Source: Oceanococcus sp. HetDA_MAG_MS8
GTDB taxonomy: Bacteria; Pseudomonadota; Gammaproteobacteria; Nevskiales; Oceanococcaceae
Length of the DNA: 64,000 nt
Assembly (NCBI GenBank): GCA_019192445.1
Contig: JAHCMK010000002.1
Span: 124,001-188,000 of the forward strand
Direction of reading: 5' to 3'
Shown: positions 34,732-43,938 of the stretch, one piece after another
Position numbering within the stretch: position 1 is the first letter of the stretch
Layout of the letters: every line of letters starts with the position of its first letter
The notes under the pieces: model-generated
What the model was told of the DNA's origin: nothing
Databases searched by the model: none
What the model saw: the letters and a program-made list of their open reading frames with translations, nothing else
Translations under genes and position numbers: made by a program

Positions 34732-35916
34732 ATGAAAATGCATTGGGGAATGCCTGCTTTGGTATCGAGCACCATGATTTTGGCGGCATGTTCGGAAAGC
34801 AGCGGTGGTGACGACGCTCAAACAGATCCAACCACCACGCCAACGCCTATTAGCTCACCGACCAGCGCGCCGACTGCAGCGCCCACCAGCACCCCAGCGC
34901 CGACGGCCACCCCCACTGCTGCCCCAACGGCCACACCCGCGCCTACGGTGGTGGTAACAACCACCCCCACTGCGACACCATCGCCTACGGCTGCGCCGAC
35001 CAGCACCCCAGCGCCAACGGCTGCACCAACACCATCGGCATCGCCAACGCCAGCTCCAACCGCTGCGCCAACACCATCGGCATCACCCACACCAACCGCC
35101 ACGGCCACTCCTACACCAACGGCCAGTCCGACACCAACCGCTACGCCAACACCCTCACCCAGCGCTTCACCCACGCCGAGTACATCACCCAGCCCCAGCC
35201 CGACTCCGGGCGTAGGAGCATCCGCAGCGGATTGTTACCCATCAAATCTGCTGATTACTGGCGCACGCAGCGTACTGACCTATCGCACCACGGCCCAGGA
35301 TGGCTCCACCGCCGATTTCACAATCGACCAGACTACGGACGGCCCCATCAACTACAACGGGGAAGCGGCGCGCCAATTCTCCGCAACCACAGTGACCACC
35401 GCCAATGGCGAAACCGTGCAGTCGGACACCACCAGCATCAGCTCGGAAGATGGAAGCGTGCCTTCTGTGAATGCGCGTGAGTCCACCGTAGAAACGGTGA
35501 GCTCGGGGTTTACCACAACCGTGACCAATGTCATCGATCCCGGCAATTTACAGCGCTTCGATCTCAGTCCCGGTGAGTCTTACCAGCAAACCTATGTGAC
35601 AGACACCACCACGAATACCTCCGGAAGTGGTGTGAACCTCACCCAAAGCAGCGAAACAACCACCCAAGAAACGGTGACCTACGTGGGCCGGGAAACCATT
35701 AGCGTGCCCGCCGGCACCTACGAAACGTGCTACTTCCGCACCGAGTCGACGTCCACAACCACAGCCGGTGGCGCCTCGACCACGCTCAACTTTGTTGACG
35801 AGCAATACTTCGATATCTCAAGCCATGTTCTCGTGCGCGAAGTGAGCACTAGTGACGGAGAAACCGATACCACGGAGCTGCAGGACGGGACAGTTAATGG
35901 AGTAGCCGTGCGCTAA
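34732..35916 (+). CDS. Pro/Thr-rich lipoprotein with C-terminal beta domain
   Basis: The 394-residue protein has a signal with lipobox LAAC, lipidated Cys at residue 20, then an acidic/Ser start and a long Pro/Thr/Ala/Ser linker (about 31-165, units such as [12 protein letters not shown]). The folded domain (about 170-394) is beta-rich with many Thr/Ser. It includes [21 protein letters not shown] and ends [14 protein letters not shown]. This resembles periplasmic or surface DUF-type lipoprotein domains rather than an enzyme. The linker would reach across peptidoglycan or outward from the outer membrane. GGGGA precedes the ATG by seven bases. It is the only plus-strand gene in this part of the locus and is flanked by its own terminator, so it may be an independent insertion. 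Confidence 0.78.
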   Translation: MKMHWGMPALVSSTMILAACSESSGGDDAQTDPTTTPTPISSPTSAPTAAPTSTPAPTATPTAAPTATPAPTVVVTTTPTATPSPTAAPTSTPAPTAAPTPSASPTPAPTAAPTPSASPTPTATATPTPTASPTPTATPTPSPSASPTPSTSPSPSPTPGVGASAADCYPSNLLITGARSVLTYRTTAQDGSTADFTIDQTTDGPINYNGEAARQFSATTVTTANGETVQSDTTSISSEDGSVPSVNARESTVETVSSGFTTTVTNVIDPGNLQRFDLSPGESYQQTYVTDTTTNTSGSGVNLTQSSETTTQETVTYVGRETISVPAGTYETCYFRTESTSTTTAGGASTTLNFVDEQYFDISSHVLVREVSTSDGETDTTELQDGTVNGVAVR

Positions 35917-35939
35917 TCCGTGCGCTCGTGGATATGAAG

Positions 35940-35967
35940 AAGCCGCCAAAAACTGGCGGCTTTTTTC
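35940..35967 (+). terminator. Rho-independent terminator of the lipoprotein gene
   Basis: The stem AAGCCGCCA/TGGCGGCTT has a five-base loop and ends in six T. It lies 24 bases after the stop codon and may also serve the convergent aminotransferase gene, though the minus-strand T run is broken. Confidence 0.88.
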
Positions 35968-36035
35968 TTGCCCCGCATTTGAGAGCAGCCCACTCTGCAA
36001 TGCCTTTACTAAATTGAATGGAGCACGAGGCAGCC

Positions 36036-37274
36036 TTAGGCTTCTGCCCATTGAAGTACTTTCCGAAGCACCGCGCAGGTCTTTTGAATATCTGACTCGG
36101 TTAAGGTTGGGTGCACCAGAAACATCAAGCTTGTTTCGCCCAGCTCTCTTGCCACCGGTAGGCGACTCTTTGGGCGCCAATTCGTGTTTTCAAAAGCTTT
36201 CTCTAAATATACCTCAGAGCAGCCACCCTGAAAGCAGGGCACTCCCTCCGCACAAACCTCAGCAACAATTCGGTCACGCGACCAACCCTGGGCAAGGTTA
36301 TGGGGTTGTACATACGCGTAGAGCTTGTACTGGGCGTGCACACACCCACTACCGTCCGCTTCAATTACACACTCGCCCGCACGATTACAGCCGTCGCAGG
36401 CTCGCTGGCCCGGCGCACGTATAACGCCGCCTTGGCCATCAAACTCCTGCAGTACATCCATAATCGCCATTGCATTCACCTGGCGCTTGCGCGTCCATTC
36501 CCGCATGCGCTTGAGCTGAATCCGGCCAATGGCTGATTGCATCTCGGTCATACGCCAGTTCGTGCCAAAGGATTCATGCAGCCAGCGAAAACCCGGAGGA
36601 TGCTGGCGCTCGTAAACTGCCGACCAGCTCTTTCCATGGTCTTTATAGCTCCACATGCGCGACCACAACTCAGCGTCGCTGGTGGTAACCATGCCCCCCT
36701 CTCCTCCGGTGGTCATGATCTTGTCCTGGCAGAAACTCCAGGCCCCAACGTGACCAATGCTGCCCACACTACGGCCTTTGTACCGTGCACCATGGGCCTG
36801 CGCGCAATCTTCGATGACAAAAAAACTGTGTTCTTCGGCCAACGCCATGATTGGGTCCATATCGCAGGGCCAACCCGCCAGATGAACACAGATCACCGCT
36901 TTGGTTTTCGGCGTCATCACTGCTGCGATAGTTTGCGCAGTAAGGTTGCCGCTGTCGCGATCGACATCGGCGAATACTGGCGTCGCCCCAGCAGTCACCA
37001 CGCAGGATACGGAGGCCAAAAACGTACGCGGGGTCACAATCACCTCATCACCCGGACCAATGTCCAGGCCCTTGAGGGCGAGGTCTAGCGCAACCGTGCC
37101 GTTAGCGAGCGCGACGGCATACCGTGCACCAACCCAGGCGGCGAACTCCTTTTCAAAGTCGCGGCCCTCGGTGCCGGTCCAGTAATTCACGCGGTTAGAG
37201 AGCAACACCCGCTCTACGGCTGCCGCCTCTTCCTGAGTGAAACAAGGCCATGGAGCCACTTGCGAGTTCAACAT
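36036..37274 (-). CDS. DegT/DnrJ/EryC1/StrS family sugar aminotransferase
   Basis: PLP-dependent enzymes of this family aminate keto sugars made by dehydratases. The 412 residues have the expected LSNRVNYWTGTE (25-36), VALANGTVALDLAL near 54-67, EDCAQAHGA near 155-163, and the Schiff-base Lys185 in SFCQDKIMTTGGEGG. An insertion near 291-312 holds four Cys in a C-x2-C-x5-C-x8-C pattern. The motif VHPTLTESDI marks the end. It lies in the same strand and cluster as the PglC-like, PglD-like and PglF-like genes, so its likely job is the C4 amination step (PglE role). VapC lies 13 bases upstream. Confidence 0.93.
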   Translation of the reverse strand: MLNSQVAPWPCFTQEEAAAVERVLLSNRVNYWTGTEGRDFEKEFAAWVGARYAVALANGTVALDLALKGLDIGPGDEVIVTPRTFLASVSCVVTAGATPVFADVDRDSGNLTAQTIAAVMTPKTKAVICVHLAGWPCDMDPIMALAEEHSFFVIEDCAQAHGARYKGRSVGSIGHVGAWSFCQDKIMTTGGEGGMVTTSDAELWSRMWSYKDHGKSWSAVYERQHPPGFRWLHESFGTNWRMTEMQSAIGRIQLKRMREWTRKRQVNAMAIMDVLQEFDGQGGVIRAPGQRACDGCNRAGECVIEADGSGCVHAQYKLYAYVQPHNLAQGWSRDRIVAEVCAEGVPCFQGGCSEVYLEKAFENTNWRPKSRLPVARELGETSLMFLVHPTLTESDIQKTCAVLRKVLQWAEA

Positions 37275-37287
37275 GAGTTGATATGCA

Positions 37288-37710
37288 TCACAGCAATCCC
37301 GCGCTCACGCCCAAGGCATTGGCAGCTTCAACCAGCCCTTTGTCGAGCGCGCGTATACGCGCGCCGGCGTTCGCGGCCACAGCCAGATGCAAACCATCAC
37401 CTGCGCGCAACCCAGTGGCATGCTGGCCTGCAAAGCGCGCCTCAACGCGAAAGTCCAGGACAGTTACTGCCAGGACTTCACAGGACTGCTCAACAACCTC
37501 GGCAAACAGCGCCAGCACTTCCGCACGCTCCTGGGGCTGCAAATAACCCCCGCGAACTTTCATCGACAGTGCCGCGGAGAATTCCGTCATTACCCAGTCA
37601 CTGATGGCCAGCTCTCCCGCTGGCCGCTCACCGAGCCACCTTTGCATGTCTGAGGTTCGAGGCTCTGGGGTGAATGCCGCCACCAAAATGCTGGTATCAG
37701 CATACACCAT
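37288..37710 (-). CDS. vapC: VapC-family PIN-domain toxin ribonuclease
   Basis: VapC toxins cut RNA (often tRNA or rRNA) when not bound by their antitoxin. The 140-residue PIN domain has its acidic active-site residues at Asp5 (YADTS), Glu43 (MTEFS), Asp105 (RAGDGLHLA) and Asp123 (ALDKGL). The antitoxin gene lies directly upstream and overlaps by one base. The gene is inserted within the pgl-like polysaccharide operon, unlike the usual free-standing location, and would share its transcript unless it has its own promoter. Confidence 0.93.
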   Translation of the reverse strand: MVYADTSILVAAFTPEPRTSDMQRWLGERPAGELAISDWVMTEFSAALSMKVRGGYLQPQERAEVLALFAEVVEQSCEVLAVTVLDFRVEARFAGQHATGLRAGDGLHLAVAANAGARIRALDKGLVEAANALGVSAGLL

Positions 37711-37958
37711 CAGTAGCGAGCACCCTCCCGCACATCGACAACGACCTCAGCCGTGTGAGTAGGCGCCGCTCGCATGGAAGACGTGAGTGTGCGTAAGCGA
37801 GCAACATCAATTCGGCGTTTACTGGAGGCAACAGGCAACAAACGCCCTACGGGCCGCCCGCGCTTCGTAATAACCCACTCTTCGCCGGCAGCCGCACGTT
37901 CCGCAACTTCGCTCAATCGCGCCTTCGCTTCTGCCAGCGTCACTGTTCGTGTATTCAC
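37710..37958 (-). CDS. vapB: Phd/YefM-type antitoxin partner of VapC
   Basis: The 82-residue protein has the Phd/YefM DNA-binding pattern: RTVTLAEAKARLSEVAERAAAGEEWVITKRGRPVGRL, split here as TLAEAKARLSEV near 7-18 and ITKRGRPVGRLLP near 30-42. The C-terminal half would wrap around and block the VapC active site. It normally represses its own operon. The stop overlaps the start of VapC by one base, typical of coupled antitoxin-toxin pairs. The upstream 79-base gap may hold the autoregulated promoter. Confidence 0.9.
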   Translation of the reverse strand: MNTRTVTLAEAKARLSEVAERAAAGEEWVITKRGRPVGRLLPVASSKRRIDVARLRTLTSSMRAAPTHTAEVVVDVREGARY

Positions 37959-38037
37959 GGCATGCTCATGACCAGCTAGATGGTCATATGGTGACAGACA
38001 TCATTGGAAAGCCACAAGAGGTTGGCAAGCGCGGGAG

Positions 38038-38688
38038 TTAACGACTTAACACCCGAGCGGGGTTACCAACAACGGTGATGCCTGGAGGCACTGATTTCGT
38101 CACAACTGCGCCCATGCCAACAACTGCTCCACGACCAATCACCAGCGGGTCGCCAGGCTTACCTTGGCGAAGGATCGCGCCGGCGCCAATGTAGGCATGA
38201 TCTTCAATCACCACATTACCGTTGCACTTGACCCCCGGCGCAAAGGTCACAAAATCCCCAATCACACAGTCATGCTCGACGTAGCTATAGAGATTGGCAT
38301 GGAAATGCCGGCCAATCCTGATATTCGACGTTAAGGTCACAAAAGGAGACAGAATCGCCCCCTCCCCAACCACAACATCATCCATGGCAATAACGTTGTT
38401 CGCCCGAGCGGAGAAAAAGGGCAGGCCAGCTGTCTCACACCGTGCAACAACGCGGCGACGAATGTCAGAGTTTGCAATGGCTACGCAAACCAATTTTGCT
38501 TCAGCAGGCTCTTGTAGAAATGCCGACCAGCTCAACACGCGGTGGCCGTTCACCCGCGGCGGATAATCCCCATCGTCAATAAAGACGACTTCCGCGTGCG
38601 CATTGGCAACGGCATTGAGTTGCCACCGCACTAACGGCAAAATGCCGCGCCCACATCCGCTTGCGCCGAACACGCCGTAGAGGGTCAT
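38038..38688 (-). CDS. PglD/NeuD-like sugar O/N-acetyltransferase
   Basis: The enzyme is a left-handed-beta-helix acetyltransferase with an N-terminal Rossmann-like part. The first 80 residues (GVFGASGCGRGILPL at 5-19) bind the sugar nucleotide, and the rest shows hexapeptide repeats such as IGDFVTFAPGVKCNGNVVIEDHAYIGAGAILRQG. The His in EHDCVIG near 134 corresponds to the catalytic-base position in PglD. It would N-acetylate the amino sugar made by the DegT enzyme. It overlaps the PglC-like gene by four bases. The length (216) is normal. Confidence 0.92.
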   Translation of the reverse strand: MTLYGVFGASGCGRGILPLVRWQLNAVANAHAEVVFIDDGDYPPRVNGHRVLSWSAFLQEPAEAKLVCVAIANSDIRRRVVARCETAGLPFFSARANNVIAMDDVVVGEGAILSPFVTLTSNIRIGRHFHANLYSYVEHDCVIGDFVTFAPGVKCNGNVVIEDHAYIGAGAILRQGKPGDPLVIGRGAVVGMGAVVTKSVPPGITVVGNPARVLSR

Positions 38689-39284
38689 CCCCGCGGCGAC
38701 CCAGTGAACCGCGGCATAGTGGCTTCGCCATCGGCACTGATGCCATCGCGCATAACAACCTTCTTAACCGTCATGGCCAGGATCTTCAGATCTAACCAAA
38801 ACGATTGGTTGTCGACATACCAAACATCTAAAGCGAATTTTTCTTCCCAAGTCAGCGCATTGCGACCATTCACTTGCGCCCAACCCGTAATGCCAGGACG
38901 CACCTCATGTCGCCGCGCTTGTTCCGCCGAGTACAAAGGGAGGTACTCCATGAGTAGAGGACGGGGTCCTACGAGGCTCATGTCCCCCTTCAAAACGTTC
39001 CAAAGTTCAGGCAGCTCGTCCAAACTTGTAGAACGAAGCAGTTGCCCCAAAGGCGTCAATCGATCTTCGTCAGCAAGTGGTTCGCCGGAGGCATCGAGTG
39101 CGTCCCGCATGGTGCGAAGCTTAATCATCTCGAAAGGCTTGCCACCTTTTCCAGGCCGAATTTGACGGAAGAAAATGGGCGCCCCCATCGACTGCCGGAT
39201 CAACATCACCAAGATGACAATTACAGGCGAAAAAATGAGGAGCGCTACACAGGATCCAAGAATGTCGACTAAGCGATTCAGCAT
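38685..39284 (-). CDS. PglC-like polyprenol sugar-phosphate transferase (initiating)
   Basis: This single-helix monotopic phosphoglycosyltransferase puts the first sugar phosphate on undecaprenyl phosphate, starting repeat-unit assembly. The 199 residues have an N-terminal re-entrant helix (about 9-32), the region KLRTMRDA near 55-62, the catalytic Asp-Glu in STSLDELPELWNVLKGDMSLVGPRP, and the ending RPGITGWAQVNGR near 129-141. It lacks the four extra membrane segments of WbaP/WcaJ and so fits the short PglC type. It is the first gene on its strand after a divergent gap (39285-39640), so the promoter for the pgl-like operon should be there. Confidence 0.95.
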   Translation of the reverse strand: MLNRLVDILGSCVALLIFSPVIVILVMLIRQSMGAPIFFRQIRPGKGGKPFEMIKLRTMRDALDASGEPLADEDRLTPLGQLLRSTSLDELPELWNVLKGDMSLVGPRPLLMEYLPLYSAEQARRHEVRPGITGWAQVNGRNALTWEEKFALDVWYVDNQSFWLDLKILAMTVKKVVMRDGISADGEATMPRFTGSPRG

Positions 39285-39658
39285 CTCGAGTGCGCGTCCC
39301 GCAGCTTTGAGTTATGACGGGTATGGTACGCACCCACTGAAGAAAAATCACAAGCGCGCAACTTCCGGCAACAAACATCCGTGCGCGAGGAAACCTCATT
39401 TGATTCCAGATTCAAACGCGGGACCAGCTGGAGTAATTTGTTTGCGGAGAGGTGCCTCAGCGAAGTTAGCATTCTCAGGTGAAGGTGGCGATAACGGCGC
39501 CAATGAGCAATGCAAGTCTTAGGCTAGGTCTTACGCAGGCGCGAAACATCCATAACTGAGCCATGCAGCGACGCCACCGAACACATTAAGCGAGCTGTCC
39601 AGCAAAAGCTGGCTTACGGGCCCGCCCGACTCATCGATTATTGAAGATCACTCTACAT
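39285..39658. other. Divergent intergenic region, presumed promoters
   Basis: About 370 bases separate the minus-strand PglC-like gene and the plus-strand GT4 gene. Both must start from here. I found no confident -35/-10 pairs and no JUMPstart/ops-type element in it. Confidence 0.35.
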
Positions 39659-40837
39659 ATGACTAAGCCGAGACACGACCCACAGACAATTCTTGTTGTT
39701 GGGAGCCTCTCCTCTTCTCTGAAGAACTTCAGGGGACACCTTATCGAGGACATGGTCAGGAGCGGACACGATGTGCACGTAGCGGCTCCAGAGTTGATTG
39801 ATGATCTAGCCACATCCAATTGGCTGACGTTAGTAGGGGCCACTGCTCACGATATATCGCTTTCTCGCACCGGCCTTTCTCCGGTTGAAGACGCGAAAGC
39901 CTTATTCCATCTATATAGACTCATGCGGCGCATCCGCCCAGGTACCTATCTCGGCTACACCATAAAACCGGTGATCTGGGGGCTAATAGCCGCCTGGATA
40001 GCCAAGGTCCCCAAGCGGGTCGCGATGATCACTGGCCTTGGCTATGCATTTACGGGCGAAGCGCACGGAAAGCGTTTAGTGGTGCAGAAGGTCGTACGCT
40101 TTCTTTACGCCACAGCAATGAGGAAAGCGAATCTAGTCTTTTTCCAAAACCCAGATGACCTAACCGATTTTGAGCACATGAGCCTTCTGCCAACCACGCT
40201 ACCGAGGCAGATCATCAATGGGTCTGGTGTCGATATCGAACATTTTCAGCCGGTTGAATTCCCAAATCCACCAATGCGCTTCCTGATGATCGCCCGTCTG
40301 CTCGGCGACAAGGGTGTACGGGAGTACGCCGCCGCAGCGACAAACGTAAAAAGAAACCACCCTGAAGCCAAATTCGACCTTGTTGGGCCGATCGACCCAA
40401 ACCCGGATGGGATTACTGAACAAGAGATACGCATTTGGTCGGAGAAAGGCGTGATCAAATGGCATGGACCCACCAACGACGTGAGACCATTCATTGCCAA
40501 CGCCCACGTTTACGTACTGCCGAGCTATCGTGAAGGGACCCCACGAACGGTTCTTGAAGCAATGGCCATGGGGCGAGCAATCATTACAACGGACGCCCCC
40601 GGGTGCCGGGAAACGGTCATTCACAATGGTAACGGGCTACTAGTGCAGCCTAGAAACGCCGAAGCATTGACTGCGGCGATGCTCGCATTTGTTGAAGACG
40701 CCGAGCTCCATCAATCAATGGGTAAACGCTCAACAGAAATAGTGAAGAGTAAATACGACGTGCGGCTAGTCAACAAATCCATTCTACGCGCCATCGGAAA
40801 ACTACCCCCCAAATCTAAGGGACGCATCCATTCCTGA
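39659..40837 (+). CDS. GT4 glycosyltransferase (PglA-like)
   Basis: The 392-residue protein has a GT-B fold: QTILVVGSLSSSLKNFRGHLI at the N-terminus (phosphate-binding loop), TYLGYTIKPVIWG, MITGLGYAFTG, and a C-terminal nucleotide-sugar site with SYREGTPRTVLEAMAMGRAIITTDAPGCRE. The N-terminal block matches the PglA/CapM-like group that adds the second sugar (often GalNAc) to Und-PP-diNAcBac. That fits the neighbouring pgl-like genes. A TTG at 39641 is in frame and would add six residues. Its 3' end overlaps the convergent polymerase-like gene by 36 bases. Confidence 0.88.
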   Translation: MTKPRHDPQTILVVGSLSSSLKNFRGHLIEDMVRSGHDVHVAAPELIDDLATSNWLTLVGATAHDISLSRTGLSPVEDAKALFHLYRLMRRIRPGTYLGYTIKPVIWGLIAAWIAKVPKRVAMITGLGYAFTGEAHGKRLVVQKVVRFLYATAMRKANLVFFQNPDDLTDFEHMSLLPTTLPRQIINGSGVDIEHFQPVEFPNPPMRFLMIARLLGDKGVREYAAAATNVKRNHPEAKFDLVGPIDPNPDGITEQEIRIWSEKGVIKWHGPTNDVRPFIANAHVYVLPSYREGTPRTVLEAMAMGRAIITTDAPGCRETVIHNGNGLLVQPRNAEALTAAMLAFVEDAELHQSMGKRSTEIVKSKYDVRLVNKSILRAIGKLPPKSKGRIHS

Positions 40838-42007
40838 AACAGGATAGCGTGTTAGAGATGATCCGCCCCTGAGTTTTCTGCGCTTTTGAGCACCCAGCAC
40901 TGAAAGTATCAAAAAAATCAACATGGGTGCAAACATCCATTTCTGGCGTAATGCAATGCCCAAGTTGGCAGTGGTCATGGCCAAAACGAGCCACGCCAGC
41001 GAGGCGTAGATCCACATAAATGTGCGGCTTTCTCCCAAGTTGCTTTTGCGGCCGCGAAACATTGCCCACGCACCTGCAAAAAAAAGAGATACCAGAATTA
41101 GGTTATCAACCGCTGCTGCCAAGGCAAAAATCGTGCTGGCTTCGAAAAGCACAGGGCGAAACATGTAGGCAAACATTCGCATGGGCAGGCTCATGGAGGC
41201 GATGTCAATTCCACCGCCCCCTTCCATGTTGTAACCCTGACGTTGCTCAATGTAGTCCGAAAGTGCTTCGATAGTAGAGGCGTCACCAAGGCCAGCATAT
41301 TTGAGGGCGAAAGGCACAATTATCGCCGAAGCAACGATTGTCAGCCCCAACAGAAATACTCTTAAGCGGAAACGGGTCTGTCGACTAGTCAAAACTGAAA
41401 ACGACCATGCCAGAATCATCATAACCGCAATGTGAGGGCGCACAAGCAACATTACAAATATTGCAAAAGCCATGAGTTGCCAACGCCTATCCAGCGCAAG
41501 TGCTGCCCATAAGGCCAACCCCATTGCCATGAACGACAAAGCATCCTTGCCAATGGCTGATGACCAAAAGCTGACCGATGGTAGAAAAACGATAACTGTC
41601 GCAAGGCGTCGCAGATTTTTAGATTTGTTCTGAATAGCTGAGAGCAAGCAGGCATCGAACGCAAGTAGACCCACAACGCCAAAAATATTGAAGACTAGAA
41701 ATGCTCCTAATATTGATACGCCCAAACCATTCACAATTAAACCAGTCAGTATTTTGACTGCTGCAGTACCAAAATTGAATTCCCATGAAAAGTCTTGAGC
41801 GGACAGAAAGTATGGGATTGCATCGCCCCCAAAAGCCATCGCATACCATAAATAAAGAACTGAAAACATGGTGTGCCAGGCGTACAGAATCAATGATCTG
41901 CGATGCCTAGTGCCGAAGTGCGTAGCGGCTGTGAGCGCGACACTGGCCCCGGCGAGGAGCAGCAGAAAAGCGCTCACGACATGCCACACTGATGAAACGA
42001 TTTCCAT
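40802..42007 (-). CDS. Polytopic membrane protein, candidate Wzy polymerase
   Basis: The 401-residue protein has about 10 membrane segments and few charged loops. One larger loop near 250-275 (IEALSDYIEQRQGYN) sits between membrane segments. Wzy polymerases join lipid-linked repeat units in the periplasm and are poorly conserved in sequence, so the call rests on topology, size and position. No Wzy motif can be proved by eye; it could also be a ligase or an O-antigen-related transport protein. It follows the asparagine-synthetase gene with a four-base gap, in the main polysaccharide operon, and the window has no other clear polymerase. Confidence 0.65.
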   Translation of the reverse strand: MEIVSSVWHVVSAFLLLLAGASVALTAATHFGTRHRRSLILYAWHTMFSVLYLWYAMAFGGDAIPYFLSAQDFSWEFNFGTAAVKILTGLIVNGLGVSILGAFLVFNIFGVVGLLAFDACLLSAIQNKSKNLRRLATVIVFLPSVSFWSSAIGKDALSFMAMGLALWAALALDRRWQLMAFAIFVMLLVRPHIAVMMILAWSFSVLTSRQTRFRLRVFLLGLTIVASAIIVPFALKYAGLGDASTIEALSDYIEQRQGYNMEGGGGIDIASMSLPMRMFAYMFRPVLFEASTIFALAAAVDNLILVSLFFAGAWAMFRGRKSNLGESRTFMWIYASLAWLVLAMTTANLGIALRQKWMFAPMLIFLILSVLGAQKRRKLRGGSSLTRYPVSGMDASLRFGG

Positions 42008-42011
42008 CGTT

Positions 42012-43931
42012 TCAGTTTTTCAACCACGCTTGGAACATAAGAACATCCCAGAGGTAGTAATGCCAACGTCGCGTGCCGCTGCGGTGCTCTTGCCAAAGGT
42101 TGCTGACGATTTCCGAATTCAGAAAGCCGTCTTCCCGAAGCCGTTGCGGCACCAGCAGTTCTTCCGCCCATTCACGCAACGGACCACGTAACCAGTCATC
42201 AATGGGCACGCCGAAACCCATTTTGGGGCGATCCATCAGTGCTTGCGGGACATAGCGATAGAGCACCTGCCGCAGCAGCCACTTGCCTTGTCCATCGCGA
42301 TATTTGTACTCCATTGGAACACGCCACGCGAATTCGACCAAGCGATGATCGAGCAAAGGCACGCGAGCTTCCAAGCTGACGGCCATGCTCGCCCGGTCCA
42401 CTTTAGTGAGAATATCGTCCGGCAGGTACGTAAGCATGTCCAAAAACATCATACTTTCACGGAAACTCAGTTCAGCGTGAACCTGCTCCGGACGGTCTAA
42501 TACCGTTTCTGGTTCGTTTGCGCCCAACACAAGCGCATCTGGTTGCTTGAAATGCGAGACCAAACCTTGGTAGAACTGCAGACCGCTTTCATGAGCCAAC
42601 ACATCGGCCAACTTGGGTAAGCGATCCGCCAGATTAGGCACACGCCAAGCTTGAGGAAACAAGCTCTGAATGCTGCCGATTAGCTGCCCTGGCATATGCC
42701 GCAGAAGCCCTGCCAAAACCATACGAACGGGCTGTGGCAACAATTCGAGCTTACTCCACACCCGGTGACCCAACTCGTACCTACCGTAACCGCAGAATAA
42801 TTCATCCCCGCCATCGCCCGAAAGGCTCACGGCAACTTGCTGCCGAGCCAATTGGCTTACAAGGAATGTTGGAATTTGGGAGGAGTCAGCAAAAGGCTCG
42901 TCGTAGATGGTTGGCAACTGTGGAATGACGGCCATCGCTTCCTGTGGAGTGACATAAAACTCGGTGTGGTCCGTGCCTAAATGCTCTGCAACAGCTTTGG
43001 CGTGCTGCGCCTCGTTATAATCCGCCTCGTGAAACCCGATTGAAAAAGTCTTTACCGGCCGGTCGCTCTGTGCCTGCATTAGTGCGGCAACAATGGTGGA
43101 ATCGTAGCCACCCGACAGGAATGCGCCCAATGGCACATCGGCCGCCATACGTCGGCCAATCGAATCTTTCAGTAATGCATCGAGGTCATCCATCAACACA
43201 TCTGGACTGACACTCCTCGAGTGAGCCCCTTCGAAAGCAATCGAGCTTAGATCCCAGTAACATTGCGGATCACTTACCGCGCGACCGCCGTCATCGATCA
43301 CGACGTAGTGCGCGGGCGGTAGTTTGGCAATTCCCTTGTAAATACTATGGGGTGCGGGAATGTAGTTGTGCCGCATGTACAAAGCCAAGGCATCGCGGTT
43401 GATATCACCCACCCAAGCCGGGTGTGCCTTTAACGCCTTGAGCTCCGAGCCAAATAGAAAAGCATTCTGAATGCGTCCGTAGTAAAGAGGTTTTTCACCC
43501 ATACGGTCGCGGGCAAGAAATAGTCGGCGCTCCGTGGCGTCCCAAAGAGCGAAAGCAAACATTCCATTTATACGTTCCAAAGCCCCCTGGACCCCCCAAT
43601 GACGCAAGGCCGCAAGCAATGTCTCCGTATCCGAGTGGCCACGCCAGAAAAATCCGCCCCCAGCAGCCTCAAGTTCAGCACGAAGGTCTAGGTGATTATA
43701 AATCTCACCGTTATATACCAACGTATACCGATCGCAGGGCGAAACCATGGGCTGATGGCCAGAGGGAGAAAGGTCAAGGATGGACAGTCGCCGGTGCGCC
43801 AGAGCAAGCCCGACCCGTTCGTCCAACCAGACACCACCATCATCCGGACCTCGCGCCTCGATACGACTAGCCATTTGCTCAGCAATAACGGCATCAAAAG
43901 CCCCCCCCCAGTATCCGGCGATTCCGCACAT
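42012..43931 (-). CDS. asnB: Glutamine-hydrolysing asparagine synthetase AsnB-type
   Basis: The N-terminal class II glutaminase starts with catalytic Cys2 in MCGIAGYWGG; NGEIYN is near 74-79 and GHSDTE near 98-103. The synthetase half has the ATP-pyrophosphatase loop FLSGGYDST at 271-279 and SGDGGDELFCGYGRY near 376-390. The 639-residue length matches AsnB enzymes found in O-antigen and exopolysaccharide loci. There such copies may amidate a uronic-acid residue instead of making asparagine (inference). It belongs to the operon: seven bases after the small unknown gene and four before the polymerase candidate. Confidence 0.93.
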   Translation of the reverse strand: MCGIAGYWGGAFDAVIAEQMASRIEARGPDDGGVWLDERVGLALAHRRLSILDLSPSGHQPMVSPCDRYTLVYNGEIYNHLDLRAELEAAGGGFFWRGHSDTETLLAALRHWGVQGALERINGMFAFALWDATERRLFLARDRMGEKPLYYGRIQNAFLFGSELKALKAHPAWVGDINRDALALYMRHNYIPAPHSIYKGIAKLPPAHYVVIDDGGRAVSDPQCYWDLSSIAFEGAHSRSVSPDVLMDDLDALLKDSIGRRMAADVPLGAFLSGGYDSTIVAALMQAQSDRPVKTFSIGFHEADYNEAQHAKAVAEHLGTDHTEFYVTPQEAMAVIPQLPTIYDEPFADSSQIPTFLVSQLARQQVAVSLSGDGGDELFCGYGRYELGHRVWSKLELLPQPVRMVLAGLLRHMPGQLIGSIQSLFPQAWRVPNLADRLPKLADVLAHESGLQFYQGLVSHFKQPDALVLGANEPETVLDRPEQVHAELSFRESMMFLDMLTYLPDDILTKVDRASMAVSLEARVPLLDHRLVEFAWRVPMEYKYRDGQGKWLLRQVLYRYVPQALMDRPKMGFGVPIDDWLRGPLREWAEELLVPQRLREDGFLNSEIVSNLWQEHRSGTRRWHYYLWDVLMFQAWLKN

Positions 43932-43938
43932 TAGCTCT

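Noticed and set aside
34818-35174. Minus-strand Gly/Val-rich protein
   Set aside because: It is the antisense of the Pro/Thr linker of the lipoprotein, which has a lipobox and a good ribosome-binding site.
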